Source: Kalmanozyma brasiliensis GHG001
Lineage: Eukaryota; Basidiomycota; Ustilaginomycetes; Ustilaginales
Length of the DNA: 64,000 bases
Direction of reading: 5' to 3'
Assembly: GCF_000497045.1 (NCBI RefSeq)
Contig: NW_015961960.1
Coordinates: 359,019 to 423,018 of the forward strand
The position numbers and the translations under genes are program-made. Below, one piece after another: positions 28,937 through 38,164 of the stretch (position 1 is its first letter; each line of letters starts with the position of its first letter). A model generated the notes under the pieces. It saw only the letters and a list, made by a program, of their open reading frames with translations, was not told the origin of the DNA and ran no database searches.

Positions 28937-30619
28937 ATGGCGGACACATCACTGATCGAAGTGGCGCGTCAGACACACGAAGAAGCTGAGCGATACCAGC
29001 AGGCCCTCGTCGACCTCCTCTTGTCTTCTTCCTCCTCGGGCCTCACACACAAGGACAAGCTCAAACGCGCTCACAAGGCGTCTGACCTGCTCGACCGCGT
29101 TGCCTCTCGCTACCAGTACCTCGACCGCTTCTATGCAGATCAGCATGGAGATCGCCAGCGCGAGCTTGAGGCGCTCTCTTCCACTCGCGGTGATGATGCT
29201 TTTGGCGAGTTCTATGATCGACTAGGACGCATCCGCGAGTATCATGACCGCTATCCTGGCGCATTGCCCGACAACTTCTCGATCGACTTCACAGCGCTCG
29301 AGACTGGAACTAGCTCGTCAGCTGCCCCATCAGACCAGGCAGCAACCTCGGCATCAGCAACAGCGGGATACTTGGATGCATCAGGCCTCGACTTCATCGA
29401 CCGCATGTTCTCTGGCGAAGAGATGGCTGGTCGATTCCTAGACCTCTACCTTCACCACGAAGCTCATCTCAACCTGAAGGGCGCCAAGCGCATCTCGTAC
29501 CTGTCCTACATCGATGACTTTGACAAGCTCGCAGGACCATCCTCGCTCATTCCGAACCACACCAAAAAGACGGACGCATACCGCGCGTATCTGCTGGATC
29601 TGAGGAAGTACCTCGACAGCTTCCTGAGGAAGACGCAGCCGCTGGCGAACGTCGATGAGATCTCGGCAAAGGCGACGAGCGAGTTCGATGAAGCTTGGGA
29701 GCAAGGTCAGGTGCAAGGATGGGAGGAGCAAGGTACTGGAGTGTTTGGTGGCGCGCAGGGGAAGGGCAAAGCAGCACAGGCATCGACGCAAGGGGAAGGC
29801 GAAGGGATCTGGTGTCCAGCATGCCGCAGATTCTACTCGAAGCAGACGGTCTACGATGCGCATCTCAAGTCGCCCAAGCATCTCAAGGCAGCTGCTCGGC
29901 TAGCACAGTCCGAGGCGAACGGCGGCGAGACGTCTACGCCCTCCAGCAGCAACAACAACCAGAACGAGGCGGAGCGCATCAAGGCTCGTGTTCGCTCCAA
30001 AGCCATTGCGCGAGAGGAGGCTATCATCCGCGCGCTCGCCTCCGACTTACCCACCATTCGGGCCGATACAAAGTCCAACGTGGAGCGCAAGGCCGCGCTG
30101 ACCGATCGCGAGAGGCAAGCGGAAGCCGAGGCTGCCGAAAACGAGCTGAACCGCATGACCGCTCTCAACCCCACTTCTGGGTTGGACACCGACGAGCCCT
30201 CCGCAGACATGGACGAAGACGACGACGCAACCTCCCGCGTCTACAACCCGCTCAAGCTGCCCATCGGATGGGACGGTCGACCGATCCCCTTCTGGCTCTA
30301 CAAGCTGCATGGTCTGCGGAACGAGTTCAAGTGCGAGATCTGTTCCGACGCCGTCTATCACGGGAGGAAGAACTTCGAGAAGCACTTTACGGAGTCGCGG
30401 CATGCGTTTGGGATGAAAGCCCTAGGTCTGCCAAACACGGTCCAGTTCCGGGATGTGACGAGGATCGCAGATGCGCTCGGGTTGGCCGAGAGGTTGCGCA
30501 AGCAGAGCAAGGTGGAAGCGAGCGAGGCGGGCGTTGATGCTCAGGAGGTCGAGGACGAACATGGCAATACGTATACCAAGAAGACGTACGATCTGCTCAA
30601 GAGGCAGGGACTTATTTGA
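28937..30619 (+). CDS. PRP9: Splicing factor SF3a subunit 3 (SF3a60/Prp9)
   Basis: The intronless product is 560 residues, close to human SF3A3. Residues 1-110 hold the N-terminal helix (ERYQQALVDLL, YLDRFYADQHGDRQREL), and 110-260 the SF3a60 middle region (EEMAGRFLDLYLHHEAHLN, KRISYLSYIDDFDKL). A C2H2 zinc finger (CPACRRFYSKQTVYDAHLKSPKH) lies near 293-315. A DUF3449-type region and matrin-type zinc finger follow (KLPIGWDGRPIPFWLYKLHG, CEICSDAVYHGRKNFEKHF). The end TKKTYDLLKRQGLI is typical of the family. The protein is part of the U2 snRNP and helps expose the branch site. Its stop lies 38 bases from the stop of the convergent RNase H2A gene. Confidence 0.95.
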   Translation: MADTSLIEVARQTHEEAERYQQALVDLLLSSSSSGLTHKDKLKRAHKASDLLDRVASRYQYLDRFYADQHGDRQRELEALSSTRGDDAFGEFYDRLGRIREYHDRYPGALPDNFSIDFTALETGTSSSAAPSDQAATSASATAGYLDASGLDFIDRMFSGEEMAGRFLDLYLHHEAHLNLKGAKRISYLSYIDDFDKLAGPSSLIPNHTKKTDAYRAYLLDLRKYLDSFLRKTQPLANVDEISAKATSEFDEAWEQGQVQGWEEQGTGVFGGAQGKGKAAQASTQGEGEGIWCPACRRFYSKQTVYDAHLKSPKHLKAAARLAQSEANGGETSTPSSSNNNQNEAERIKARVRSKAIAREEAIIRALASDLPTIRADTKSNVERKAALTDRERQAEAEAAENELNRMTALNPTSGLDTDEPSADMDEDDDATSRVYNPLKLPIGWDGRPIPFWLYKLHGLRNEFKCEICSDAVYHGRKNFEKHFTESRHAFGMKALGLPNTVQFRDVTRIADALGLAERLRKQSKVEASEAGVDAQEVEDEHGNTYTKKTYDLLKRQGLI

Positions 30620-30657
30620 ATGGTATACATTGCACCAGTCGGCGATAGTGTAAAGAG

Positions 30658-32262
30658 TCAGAGGATGAAGGTGGCATCGCCACTGACGAGGCTGAGATCC
30701 TTGGTGAGTTTTGAGACGGCGATGTGGATCTGGCCGATGTCGCCGGGGACGGCAGCGGCGGTCTTGGCGGCAGAGGACGGCTCGCGCTTGAGCCAGTCGT
30801 TGATCGTTGCTTGCAGTGCTGAGACGTGGAATGCGTCTGTCGAGTCTACGGATGTTGAGGCAGTGCTGGTGGGAGCGGTGGCGGGCTTCTTGGTGGATGT
30901 GGGACCGAAGAATTTGGAGATGGACACGGGTTCGTCGATCCACTTGACTTTGTAGCCGCGGGGAGCGGTGCCGCCGGGTACCGAGGGCGCGGGGAGGTAG
31001 GTGCCGTAGATGCTTGTTGGCCGTGTAGATGCAATGATGGGCTCTGACTCTGATGTGGTGGGCGCTTCGACTTCAGAGTTGAATGACGACGTCCGCGAGA
31101 GCGAGCGAGTGAGACGCTTGCCTCCGAGTGACGCTGGAGTAGCATCTGCAGCAGAGGCTGTGACTTTGCCCGCGGTGGACGACGGGGGCTTGACTTTCTC
31201 CTCGAGCATGGTTTTCGCCGTTGCCCAGCTGAAACGCACTAGACCAGGCCAGCCAAAGACCGGGTCGAGGTTGCGTTTGAGATACGCGACAGTATTGGGA
31301 TCGCCTGGATAGCCACTGCCTAGCGAGCCCATGCTGGACCAGACGGTGTCGACATTCTGCGTGGATTGTGGTACCGATTCAACCTCCGCTTTGCGCTTCT
31401 TGGTTTCCGCGGCTGAACCCAAATGCGATGGCGTGTGATTTGTCGCATCGCCTAACACCTTGACCTCTTCATCGCCAGCAGCTTTCGAGCTCGGCACCTG
31501 CTGTCGCTGCTCGGCATACTTCCACCCCTCGACACATCGATCTCTTGTTACCTTTGCCGCGATACTCGCCGCGCCGACAATGGGGTAGATGGCATCGGCC
31601 TTGCTCGTGACGGTCCACTTGATATGCGGGTGTCGCGGGAAGTGCGAGCTGAGTAGCCTCGAGTAGCTCTTCGGGTCGCCCACCGTGTCGACGTAGATCT
31701 CGGTCACGTCGACACCGCTCTCCAACACGCCCGCAATGAGACCCACCGTCGCCTGGCTCGACTGTGCATTGAGGTTCACTGGTCTCCGCCGCAGCATGCC
31801 AGCGCTGATGTCCTGCGGCGACATGACGCGGACCGCCCACCCGAGATGTGCACTGTCATCGATGAGCGCGGCGAGGAGGTGATCACGACGCTCGGCAGTA
31901 AGGGCTTTGGAGTCCGCAAAGCCGATCTCCTTGAGCGAGTCCTGGTACGAGACAGGGCAGTAGGCGATGCCGTACACGAGAGGGCCAAGGACGGGGCCAC
32001 GGCCTGCTTCGTCCACACCAAGGACGCAAGGGACCTTGATGCTCGGATTGGAAGGATCGATCTTGCTGCATTCGGAGGGGATATCGGAGGCGTACGTGTA
32101 GGACTGCGCGATGGGACCGAGGGGCTCGGACGGGATGGGAGGAGGTGGAGCTACGATAGCTTGGGAGACGTCGTCTTGCTGAATGTCATCTTCGTCGTCT
32201 GACACTACAGCTCGCTTTTGCCTCTTCGCAGGTGGTGCGGTTGACTTCTTCTTTGGCGGCAT
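30658..32262 (-). CDS. RNH201: Ribonuclease H2 catalytic subunit A with insertion and long C-terminal extension
   Basis: The 534-residue product starts MPPKKKSTAPPAKRQKR, a basic likely nuclear signal; an in-frame ATG upstream at 32319 gives a hydrophobic leader and is disfavoured. Catalytic acids are Asp84 and Glu85 in VDEAGRGP, Asp192 in VDTVGDP and Asp223 in KADAIYP. About 50 extra residues interrupt the fold after GWKYAEQ, and the domain resumes at GSGYPGDPN to VRFSWATAKTMLEE. A C-terminal extension of roughly 170 residues follows. It contains PVSISKFFGPTSTKK at about 445-459, which looks like a PCNA-interacting motif ending in FF. The enzyme removes ribonucleotides and RNA/DNA hybrids in the nucleus. 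It shares a divergent promoter with Rrp6. Confidence 0.93.
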   Translation of the reverse strand: MPPKKKSTAPPAKRQKRAVVSDDEDDIQQDDVSQAIVAPPPPIPSEPLGPIAQSYTYASDIPSECSKIDPSNPSIKVPCVLGVDEAGRGPVLGPLVYGIAYCPVSYQDSLKEIGFADSKALTAERRDHLLAALIDDSAHLGWAVRVMSPQDISAGMLRRRPVNLNAQSSQATVGLIAGVLESGVDVTEIYVDTVGDPKSYSRLLSSHFPRHPHIKWTVTSKADAIYPIVGAASIAAKVTRDRCVEGWKYAEQRQQVPSSKAAGDEEVKVLGDATNHTPSHLGSAAETKKRKAEVESVPQSTQNVDTVWSSMGSLGSGYPGDPNTVAYLKRNLDPVFGWPGLVRFSWATAKTMLEEKVKPPSSTAGKVTASAADATPASLGGKRLTRSLSRTSSFNSEVEAPTTSESEPIIASTRPTSIYGTYLPAPSVPGGTAPRGYKVKWIDEPVSISKFFGPTSTKKPATAPTSTASTSVDSTDAFHVSALQATINDWLKREPSSAAKTAAAVPGDIGQIHIAVSKLTKDLSLVSGDATFIL

Positions 32263-32578
32263 TATTGCAGGATGATGCTGCGTAGCAAGTAGGACGAGGA
32301 CGAGGAGAAGAAGGAGCAAAGCGCGGTGTTGGTTAAGTTAAGACTCAGACACGCGACTCGCGTAAATGGCTATTTCTCTTTGTGTTAGACCGAGGGTTCG
32401 ACGCTGCAAGAAATTCGCCTCCACTGCACAAGCGCCAAAAATTTAGGATTTTTCAAGAAGATTTCTCGAGAAAAGGGCTGAGTCGGATCAAGTTGATGAT
32501 GGCGAGCAACGTCTTTCACCACCATCACTGCTGCTGCTCAGCTCATCGAAAGCAGCACGGTCACCTGACAACATCATC
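32263..32578. promoter_or_regulatory. Bidirectional promoter of RNase H2A and Rrp6 with an ACGCGA palindrome
   Basis: The two ATG codons are 316 bases apart and divergent. At 32351-32363 lies ACGCGA-C-TCGCGT, a 13-base palindrome about one central base, presenting an ACGCG core on both strands. This resembles half of an MCB (ACGCGT) G1/S element and is a candidate shared cell-cycle site. A weaker A/T-rich stretch follows (32430-32465). Confidence 0.5.
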
Positions 32579-35563
32579 ATGGCGGGAGCGAAAGACAAGC
32601 TTGGCTCGTCGAAGCCGTCAAAGGCGGCATCGGCCAATACGGCTCTAGCTGCGGCACCCTCGGGCTCTTCCTCGGCCGCAACATCAGCCGCATCAACACC
32701 AGAACCATCATCTTCGGCGCTACCAGATCCGAAGACAGACCTCCCGGCATATCTGTTGAAGCTGCAGTCAGCTTTGCAGCCTCTCACTCGCCATGCGGCG
32801 GCGATCCCTAGCCACGGCGACCTCGCATTCCACCGCAGCATGGATCGCAAGCTCGCAAAGAAGCTCGATACGGAGTCAGATCGCATACTTCAATCCATCT
32901 CGCAGCTTTCGGGATGGATCGCATCCGACTCGCGCGCACCGAAGATCCCTCTCGCCAAGGGAAGCGGCACCAGCTCGACTAAGAAAGCGAAAGGCAGCGT
33001 GGAAATGGACCTCGATCTGGCGGATGTGACGACCAACGAAAGCTTCGCTTCCAACCTCGGTGAGCTCGTAGATCACCTTCTCGAGAGCGCCGACACTTGC
33101 CTCGACGAATACACGGGCAAGCTGGCGCCACGCAAAGTCGCAGCAGCAAACGACGAGAATGCGGCGAGTGCCACTGGGGAGCAAGGAGCAGGTGCGAGAA
33201 TGCAGGCTATGACCGCAGTTCAGAATGGCAAAGCACTGCCCAAGACAGGCAACCTTCCTTCCTGGGTCCTCAACGCACCTATCCCGCCACCACAGAAGAA
33301 TTTCACGATCAAAGCAGACAACTCGGCAGACACGCTTTGGCAGCCTAGACTCAAGCTCGGAAAGCCAAACGCAAAGGTTCCGCTCGGGCATATCAACCCG
33401 CCACGCATGGGTGCAGACGGCAACCCTCTGCCGCGTGGACCAAGGAGAGGCATGTACTGCGCCGAGGGAGATCCTCTCGACAATCCTTACTACCACGAGA
33501 TTTCGCATTCGGAACCGCCAACACACGCCCTCTCAAAGCCAGACCCCAGCCAGAAGGACAACCCGCCACCACCACTCAACGAGAAGGAGCCTTCACTATC
33601 GACCGACGCGTGCCCCTTCCAATGGGTCTCGACCAAGCAGCAAATCGAACAGCTTCGCGATCACCTGGACGAAGACCGTGTTCAGGAGATTGCCATCGAC
33701 CTCGAACATCATTCCTACCGCACCTACCAGGGCATCGTTTGTCTCATGCAGCTCTCGACACGATGGGGCGACTGGATCATCGACACCATCTCAGATGAGG
33801 TTCGACAGCACGCTGAGATGCTCAACTCGTCGTTTACCAACCCTGCCAAAGTCAAGGTGCTCCACGGTGCCAACCACGACGTCTTGTGGTTGCAGCGCGA
33901 TCTCGGACTGTACCTCGTCAACCTATTCGACACGTATCACGCCACCAACGTGCTGTTGTTTCCCAGTCACGGCTTGAACTACCTGATGGCGCGGTACTGC
34001 AACTTTGACGCCGACAAGCGGTATCAGCTGGCAGACTGGAGGATTCGACCTCTGCCGAAAGAGATGCTCTATTACGCAAGGAGCGACACACACACACTGC
34101 TTTACATCTACGACAACTTGCGCCACGAGCTCATGGAAGCAGGCGGCGTCAACGGCATCCGAGAGGTGTTCGAGCGCAGCAAGGATGTGGCAATGGCGAC
34201 CTACGCCAAGGAGGAGTGGGACAGCGAAGGCGAGACCCGCGAAGGCTGGCGCAGCGTCTGGCGAAAGTGGGGCGGCGAAGCTGCTCTCGGCACCGAGGAC
34301 CGACAGGAGCTGAGCGAGATGAAGAAGGAGGAGCGACTGGTGCGAGCATTGCATCAATGGAGGGACGGTGTGGCAAGGGAGGAGGACGAGTCGCCTAGGT
34401 ATATTTTGGGCGCAAGCAACCTCATGATGCTGGCAACGAGGGCGCCAACCACCAAGGAAGGTGTGCTCGCCTGCATCCCGCCCAACGCTACAGGACTGAA
34501 GAAGAGGGTGGAGGAGCTGGTCAAGCTGACCCAAGCGGAGGCAAGCGCGTGGGAGAAGGATCAGGAGAAGCGGACCGAGGAGAAGAAGCAAAAGCTCTCA
34601 CAGGCTTTGCTGAACGGCAGTCAAGACAACGAGATGGATGTCGGGGAGTCTGTCGCTCGAGGCACACCGACCGTTGCAGCGAAGAAGCATCCGGAGCCCA
34701 CCTCGGCGACTCAGACATCCATCTCAGCCATCAGTCAGGCCGCAGGCGCACAGCCAGCAGTCGATGCTTCCGTCTGGTCCGACACATCTGCTGCACCAGC
34801 AACCGCTGCTTCGCGACTTACGTTGGGTGGTGCGGTGCGATCGTTCGCATCGAACTTGTTCGGACAATCGAAAGCTCCCGCTGCTCCCAAGTCGACGCTC
34901 AGCTCGACCTCATCAAAGCTTTTCGGTACCTCGGCGACCGGCAACCGCACGAACAAGGCAGCAGCCAAGCTCGACGCCGTCAAAGCTGGATTCATCAGTC
35001 AAGTTGGCAGTCTCTTTGGCAGTACGGCGCCGTCGCATGGATTCGATGATGCCGACGATGTTCCTATGCAGCAGGAAAGCACCACCTCCACACCTATGCC
35101 AGCAGAGCCAGTCGCTGTCGACGACGCGGCTACAGCTCCAGCCTCGGCAGAACATGTGGAAGAGGACGACGACGCCTCGGAGAAGGAAGACTACATCGTC
35201 GTCTCCACCGCATTCAAGTCCAAGCCCAAGAAGCCCAAGTCCACGGCTCAGGGTCACTCTACACCGCAAGACGAATCAATGCCATCCAAGAAGGAGCTCA
35301 AGAAGAAGCGCAAGGCGGAAGCACGCACCGATGCTGTCGCGCCCCAGCCTAAGAAGCGGAAGGAGAAGTTTGACGGCGAATTCGACTTTTCCGCTACCGG
35401 AGACGCGTTCCAGTCTCCGGCGCCGAAGAAGGAGGATAGACCGAAGGGGGGAGACAAGAAGAAGCAGCAACAGGGCAAGGACCACGGAAAGAAGGGCGGC
35501 GACAAGATCGACGAAGCTATCTTTAGACAGCCTAGGGACAGGGCGAGGAGGAAGCATGGCTGA
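32579..35563 (+). CDS. RRP6: Nuclear exosome 3'-5' exonuclease Rrp6 (EXOSC10)
   Basis: The 994-residue intronless product has an N-terminal PMC2NT-like region (about 50-210), a linker and a DEDDy exonuclease domain. The acids are Asp374 and Glu376 in IDLEHHSYR, Asp434 in GANHDVLW, and Tyr499 with Asp503 in YARSD, so the active site is complete. An HRDC domain lies at about 590-670 (RALHQWRDGVAREEDESPRYIL, LACIPP). The C-terminal third is low-complexity, with Lys-rich stretches (KKELKKKRKAEART, PKKRKEKFDGEFDFSATGDAFQ) that act as lasso or nuclear signals in homologues. The protein trims rRNA, snRNA and snoRNA and degrades aberrant RNA. Its neighbours are RNase H2A, SF3A3 and eIF4A-III, all RNA-related. 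Confidence 0.95.
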   Translation: MAGAKDKLGSSKPSKAASANTALAAAPSGSSSAATSAASTPEPSSSALPDPKTDLPAYLLKLQSALQPLTRHAAAIPSHGDLAFHRSMDRKLAKKLDTESDRILQSISQLSGWIASDSRAPKIPLAKGSGTSSTKKAKGSVEMDLDLADVTTNESFASNLGELVDHLLESADTCLDEYTGKLAPRKVAAANDENAASATGEQGAGARMQAMTAVQNGKALPKTGNLPSWVLNAPIPPPQKNFTIKADNSADTLWQPRLKLGKPNAKVPLGHINPPRMGADGNPLPRGPRRGMYCAEGDPLDNPYYHEISHSEPPTHALSKPDPSQKDNPPPPLNEKEPSLSTDACPFQWVSTKQQIEQLRDHLDEDRVQEIAIDLEHHSYRTYQGIVCLMQLSTRWGDWIIDTISDEVRQHAEMLNSSFTNPAKVKVLHGANHDVLWLQRDLGLYLVNLFDTYHATNVLLFPSHGLNYLMARYCNFDADKRYQLADWRIRPLPKEMLYYARSDTHTLLYIYDNLRHELMEAGGVNGIREVFERSKDVAMATYAKEEWDSEGETREGWRSVWRKWGGEAALGTEDRQELSEMKKEERLVRALHQWRDGVAREEDESPRYILGASNLMMLATRAPTTKEGVLACIPPNATGLKKRVEELVKLTQAEASAWEKDQEKRTEEKKQKLSQALLNGSQDNEMDVGESVARGTPTVAAKKHPEPTSATQTSISAISQAAGAQPAVDASVWSDTSAAPATAASRLTLGGAVRSFASNLFGQSKAPAAPKSTLSSTSSKLFGTSATGNRTNKAAAKLDAVKAGFISQVGSLFGSTAPSHGFDDADDVPMQQESTTSTPMPAEPVAVDDAATAPASAEHVEEDDDASEKEDYIVVSTAFKSKPKKPKSTAQGHSTPQDESMPSKKELKKKRKAEARTDAVAPQPKKRKEKFDGEFDFSATGDAFQSPAPKKEDRPKGGDKKKQQQGKDHGKKGGDKIDEAIFRQPRDRARRKHG

Positions 35564-35717
35564 GTGGTCGTGCTTTTACCACTTTTCGCACAGACAGCAG
35601 CACCTGTGAACGTGAGAAAGGCAATCAATGTATTGTTCTGAAGTGCAGGTGATATACAGAAATCGAGAGCAGACCGAAGCGCTGAAGATTGGGTTGCGTG
35701 TGGCGAAGGGTCCGTGG

Positions 35718-37430
35718 TTAAGGCGCAGCGCAATCCGGAATGACAAGACCATCCTTGAGCTTCTTGTTCGCATCGAACAGGCCCCAGTGAGCCTCGACGC
35801 CTCCGTACAGCACGTCCTTCCACGGCTCGTCGAAGGCCTCGAAAATAAAGCTGGGCTGGAGGGCGCTCTGCGTAAAGTTGGCGTTGGACTGACAGACAAA
35901 GGTCTGGAGGAACGTGTTGAGCTCAGCAATGCCCGCCGTGGCACCCTGGTAGGTCATGAGGCTGGTCTGGTTGGCGCCGGTGGGCCAGCCGGCTTCGGCG
36001 ACGTAGAGCGTAGGCTTGTTGGGCGCGAGCAGCGCGGTGGAGGGCTCGTTGGTGTTGGTGTACTCGTAGATCCATCCGGCGGCTTGGTCGACGGGGAGAC
36101 CGCCGAACCACGGGTGCACGTTGGCCATCACGTAGTCTGCTCCAGTGGCAAGCTGAGTCGAGACCATGCTGCCTGCATCAGCCGTGCCGATGGGGATGTA
36201 CTTGCCGAGGTTGGGGAGAGCGTTGACAGTAGTGTTTACAGCAGCGATGTGAGCGAGGAGAGTGGTGACACTTCCACCATTGAGAAGGTACTCGTTGCCG
36301 ACTGTGATGCCGGCAATGTGGTCCGTGCCGTAGGTCTTGACTGCATCGACGACGTTGTCGATCTGACGCTGGACCGTGTCGGCGTTGTCGTCGATCCATA
36401 CGGCGAGGAAGACGGTCATGTCGACCTTGGTCTGCTTGATCGCCTCAAGCACCATCTGGGAGGTCTGACAGTCCGAGCCGTACAGTCGGACACGCGATGT
36501 CAGCTGGGAGAGAAGCTGAATGTCCTCCGTGACATTGCTCTGTGTCGCGCCGCACGAAGGATACTGCGCATGGAAGGGCGTGTAGCAGATTCCGTACATC
36601 GAGTGGTGCAAGCGGGGATCCTTGTCGAACTTGCTCGGGTCCGACTTGTCCGACTTGACCACGCCAGCTGTCGGATTGCCCGAGGGACCGCTGTTGGTCA
36701 AGGGGCCGTCGACGATGGTCGCGTTAGTGTTGTGACGAGTGGCGAAGAAGATGATGACGGCAAAGACGATGGCGGCAAGGATGGAGCCCGCCGCGATGAG
36801 GTATTTTTTGTGCGGAGCGAGGGCGGCGAGGAAGGGAAAGCGGGCCGGTTTCGGCGGTGCCAAGTTGTAGGCCGACTCGGTAGCCGCGAGTGCAGCGGAC
36901 TTGCGCTTAATGTAGCGGTCGCGAGACTGAGCGAGCGAGTCGTGCGCACCCTGGTGTTCAGCGTCCTCCATGGCCCAAGCGTCTCCAGAATCGCGGTGCG
37001 AGTAGTAAGTCGAGGCACCATCGTCGTCGTACTGCCCAAATTTGGGCTCGTTCTGGTAGTAGAGCGTGTCGTGACTGTCAAAGGTCGGAAGATAGCCTCC
37101 ACGGATCGTGTCTGGTGAAAGGGCCAGCGAAGAGCGGAAGGGAGATTGGGAGACGTAGCCGGAAGGGGCGGCGTGCAGCTCTTGCATCTCGTTCAGATGT
37201 CGTCGTGCAGGCGAGAGCGGCGTAGGTGCTACAAGAGGGGCTGGGTAGGGTGAGACCGAGTGAGAAGTGGCAAGATGGTGAGGAGCGGGAACGCCCGTAT
37301 CGTCGTAGTCGACGGTGTCGACGTCAATGTTGTCGTTGTATGCGCCATGATGGTGCGAGGAAGAGGATGCGGGGGCAGCGTTGTATTGCCTGCTGCTCCG
37401 ATAAGGAGAAGCGGTGTAGCGATCGGCCAT
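35718..37430 (-). CDS. Type II membrane GH17 beta-1,3-glucanase-like protein
   Basis: The 570-residue intronless product has a Ser/Tyr/His-rich cytosolic N-terminus, then one membrane helix (about 210-231, LIAAGSILAAIVFAVIIFF), then a luminal or extracellular GH17 domain (about 275-565). Catalytic residues are Glu380 in VGNEY (acid/base) and Glu479 in VAEAGWPTG (nucleophile). MYGICYTPFHAQYPSCG opens the barrel, and VRLYGSDC and EAFDEPWK are family signatures. It most resembles the fungal Eng/Scw/Btg-type cell-wall glucanases or glucanosyltransferases anchored by an N-terminal signal anchor. It probably remodels wall beta-glucan. It is convergent with Rrp6 across 154 bases. Confidence 0.9.
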   Translation of the reverse strand: MADRYTASPYRSSRQYNAAPASSSSHHHGAYNDNIDVDTVDYDDTGVPAPHHLATSHSVSPYPAPLVAPTPLSPARRHLNEMQELHAAPSGYVSQSPFRSSLALSPDTIRGGYLPTFDSHDTLYYQNEPKFGQYDDDGASTYYSHRDSGDAWAMEDAEHQGAHDSLAQSRDRYIKRKSAALAATESAYNLAPPKPARFPFLAALAPHKKYLIAAGSILAAIVFAVIIFFATRHNTNATIVDGPLTNSGPSGNPTAGVVKSDKSDPSKFDKDPRLHHSMYGICYTPFHAQYPSCGATQSNVTEDIQLLSQLTSRVRLYGSDCQTSQMVLEAIKQTKVDMTVFLAVWIDDNADTVQRQIDNVVDAVKTYGTDHIAGITVGNEYLLNGGSVTTLLAHIAAVNTTVNALPNLGKYIPIGTADAGSMVSTQLATGADYVMANVHPWFGGLPVDQAAGWIYEYTNTNEPSTALLAPNKPTLYVAEAGWPTGANQTSLMTYQGATAGIAELNTFLQTFVCQSNANFTQSALQPSFIFEAFDEPWKDVLYGGVEAHWGLFDANKKLKDGLVIPDCAAP

Positions 37431-38164
37431 CGTACAGAGGTCTCAACGTGCGAGATGCTGTGACAATGATGGTGGTGGAAGTGAGATGAGATGGAATGCA
37501 AATTGGCAACGGTCTTCATGAGAAGCAGAGAACACGCGTTCTGAGTCCATAGACTCGTTCAGCCAACGTAGTGTTGCAGGTGGGTTGGGAAGGGTGGACC
37601 GGGATGAAAGGGGGCGGAGTCGAATTTCGCCGTCGTCTGTGCAGCGGCGCATGACGACCAAAAAGACGCCGCAGGTAGATGCTCTTCTAACTTTTTAGTG
37701 CTTGGGTACTTTGGGGGCCTCTAAACGCCTTGACCTTCATCTTTGCTCGTCCAAGCGACTGCTTCTGCTTTATCATCGGTAAGGCTCCCTGATACTCGCT
37801 GATCGAAGCAACGCAATTGGCTCGTGTTGAAGTGCCAGGCAGGATGCGAGTTGAAAGGCCAAGGTGGTGTTTGGATAGAGACAGGGGCTCGCTTTGTTTG
37901 ACAGCTCGCCAACTTCCATTTTAGGAACACACTGGCCAAGTGCCCAACACTTGGAAGTTCAAAATTGGTGCTGGAGTCGAGTTGTGTCTTAACATGTAAC
38001 TGATTCTCATTATGTCAGCGTGACTACGAACGATGAGGAAAAGCTCGACAGGCAAAGCCGAGAAGAAAGCTCGAATCCTTCTCATCAGCAACACTCATCG
38101 ACTTGCTCGTCGACATCGACCACCATTGATCACCCACTATCCCTATTCGCACACCATAGCAACA
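37431..38164. other. Divergent promoter region between GH17 gene and uS11m
   Basis: No gene is supported in these 734 bases. The part from 37660 to 38010 is more A/T-rich than the surroundings. No convincing TATA box was found. Confidence 0.45.

Noticed and set aside
35628..37118. A 496-codon frame antisense to the GH17 gene
   Set aside because: It is Val/Gly/Arg-rich with no motif, and the GH17 sense frame has both catalytic glutamates.
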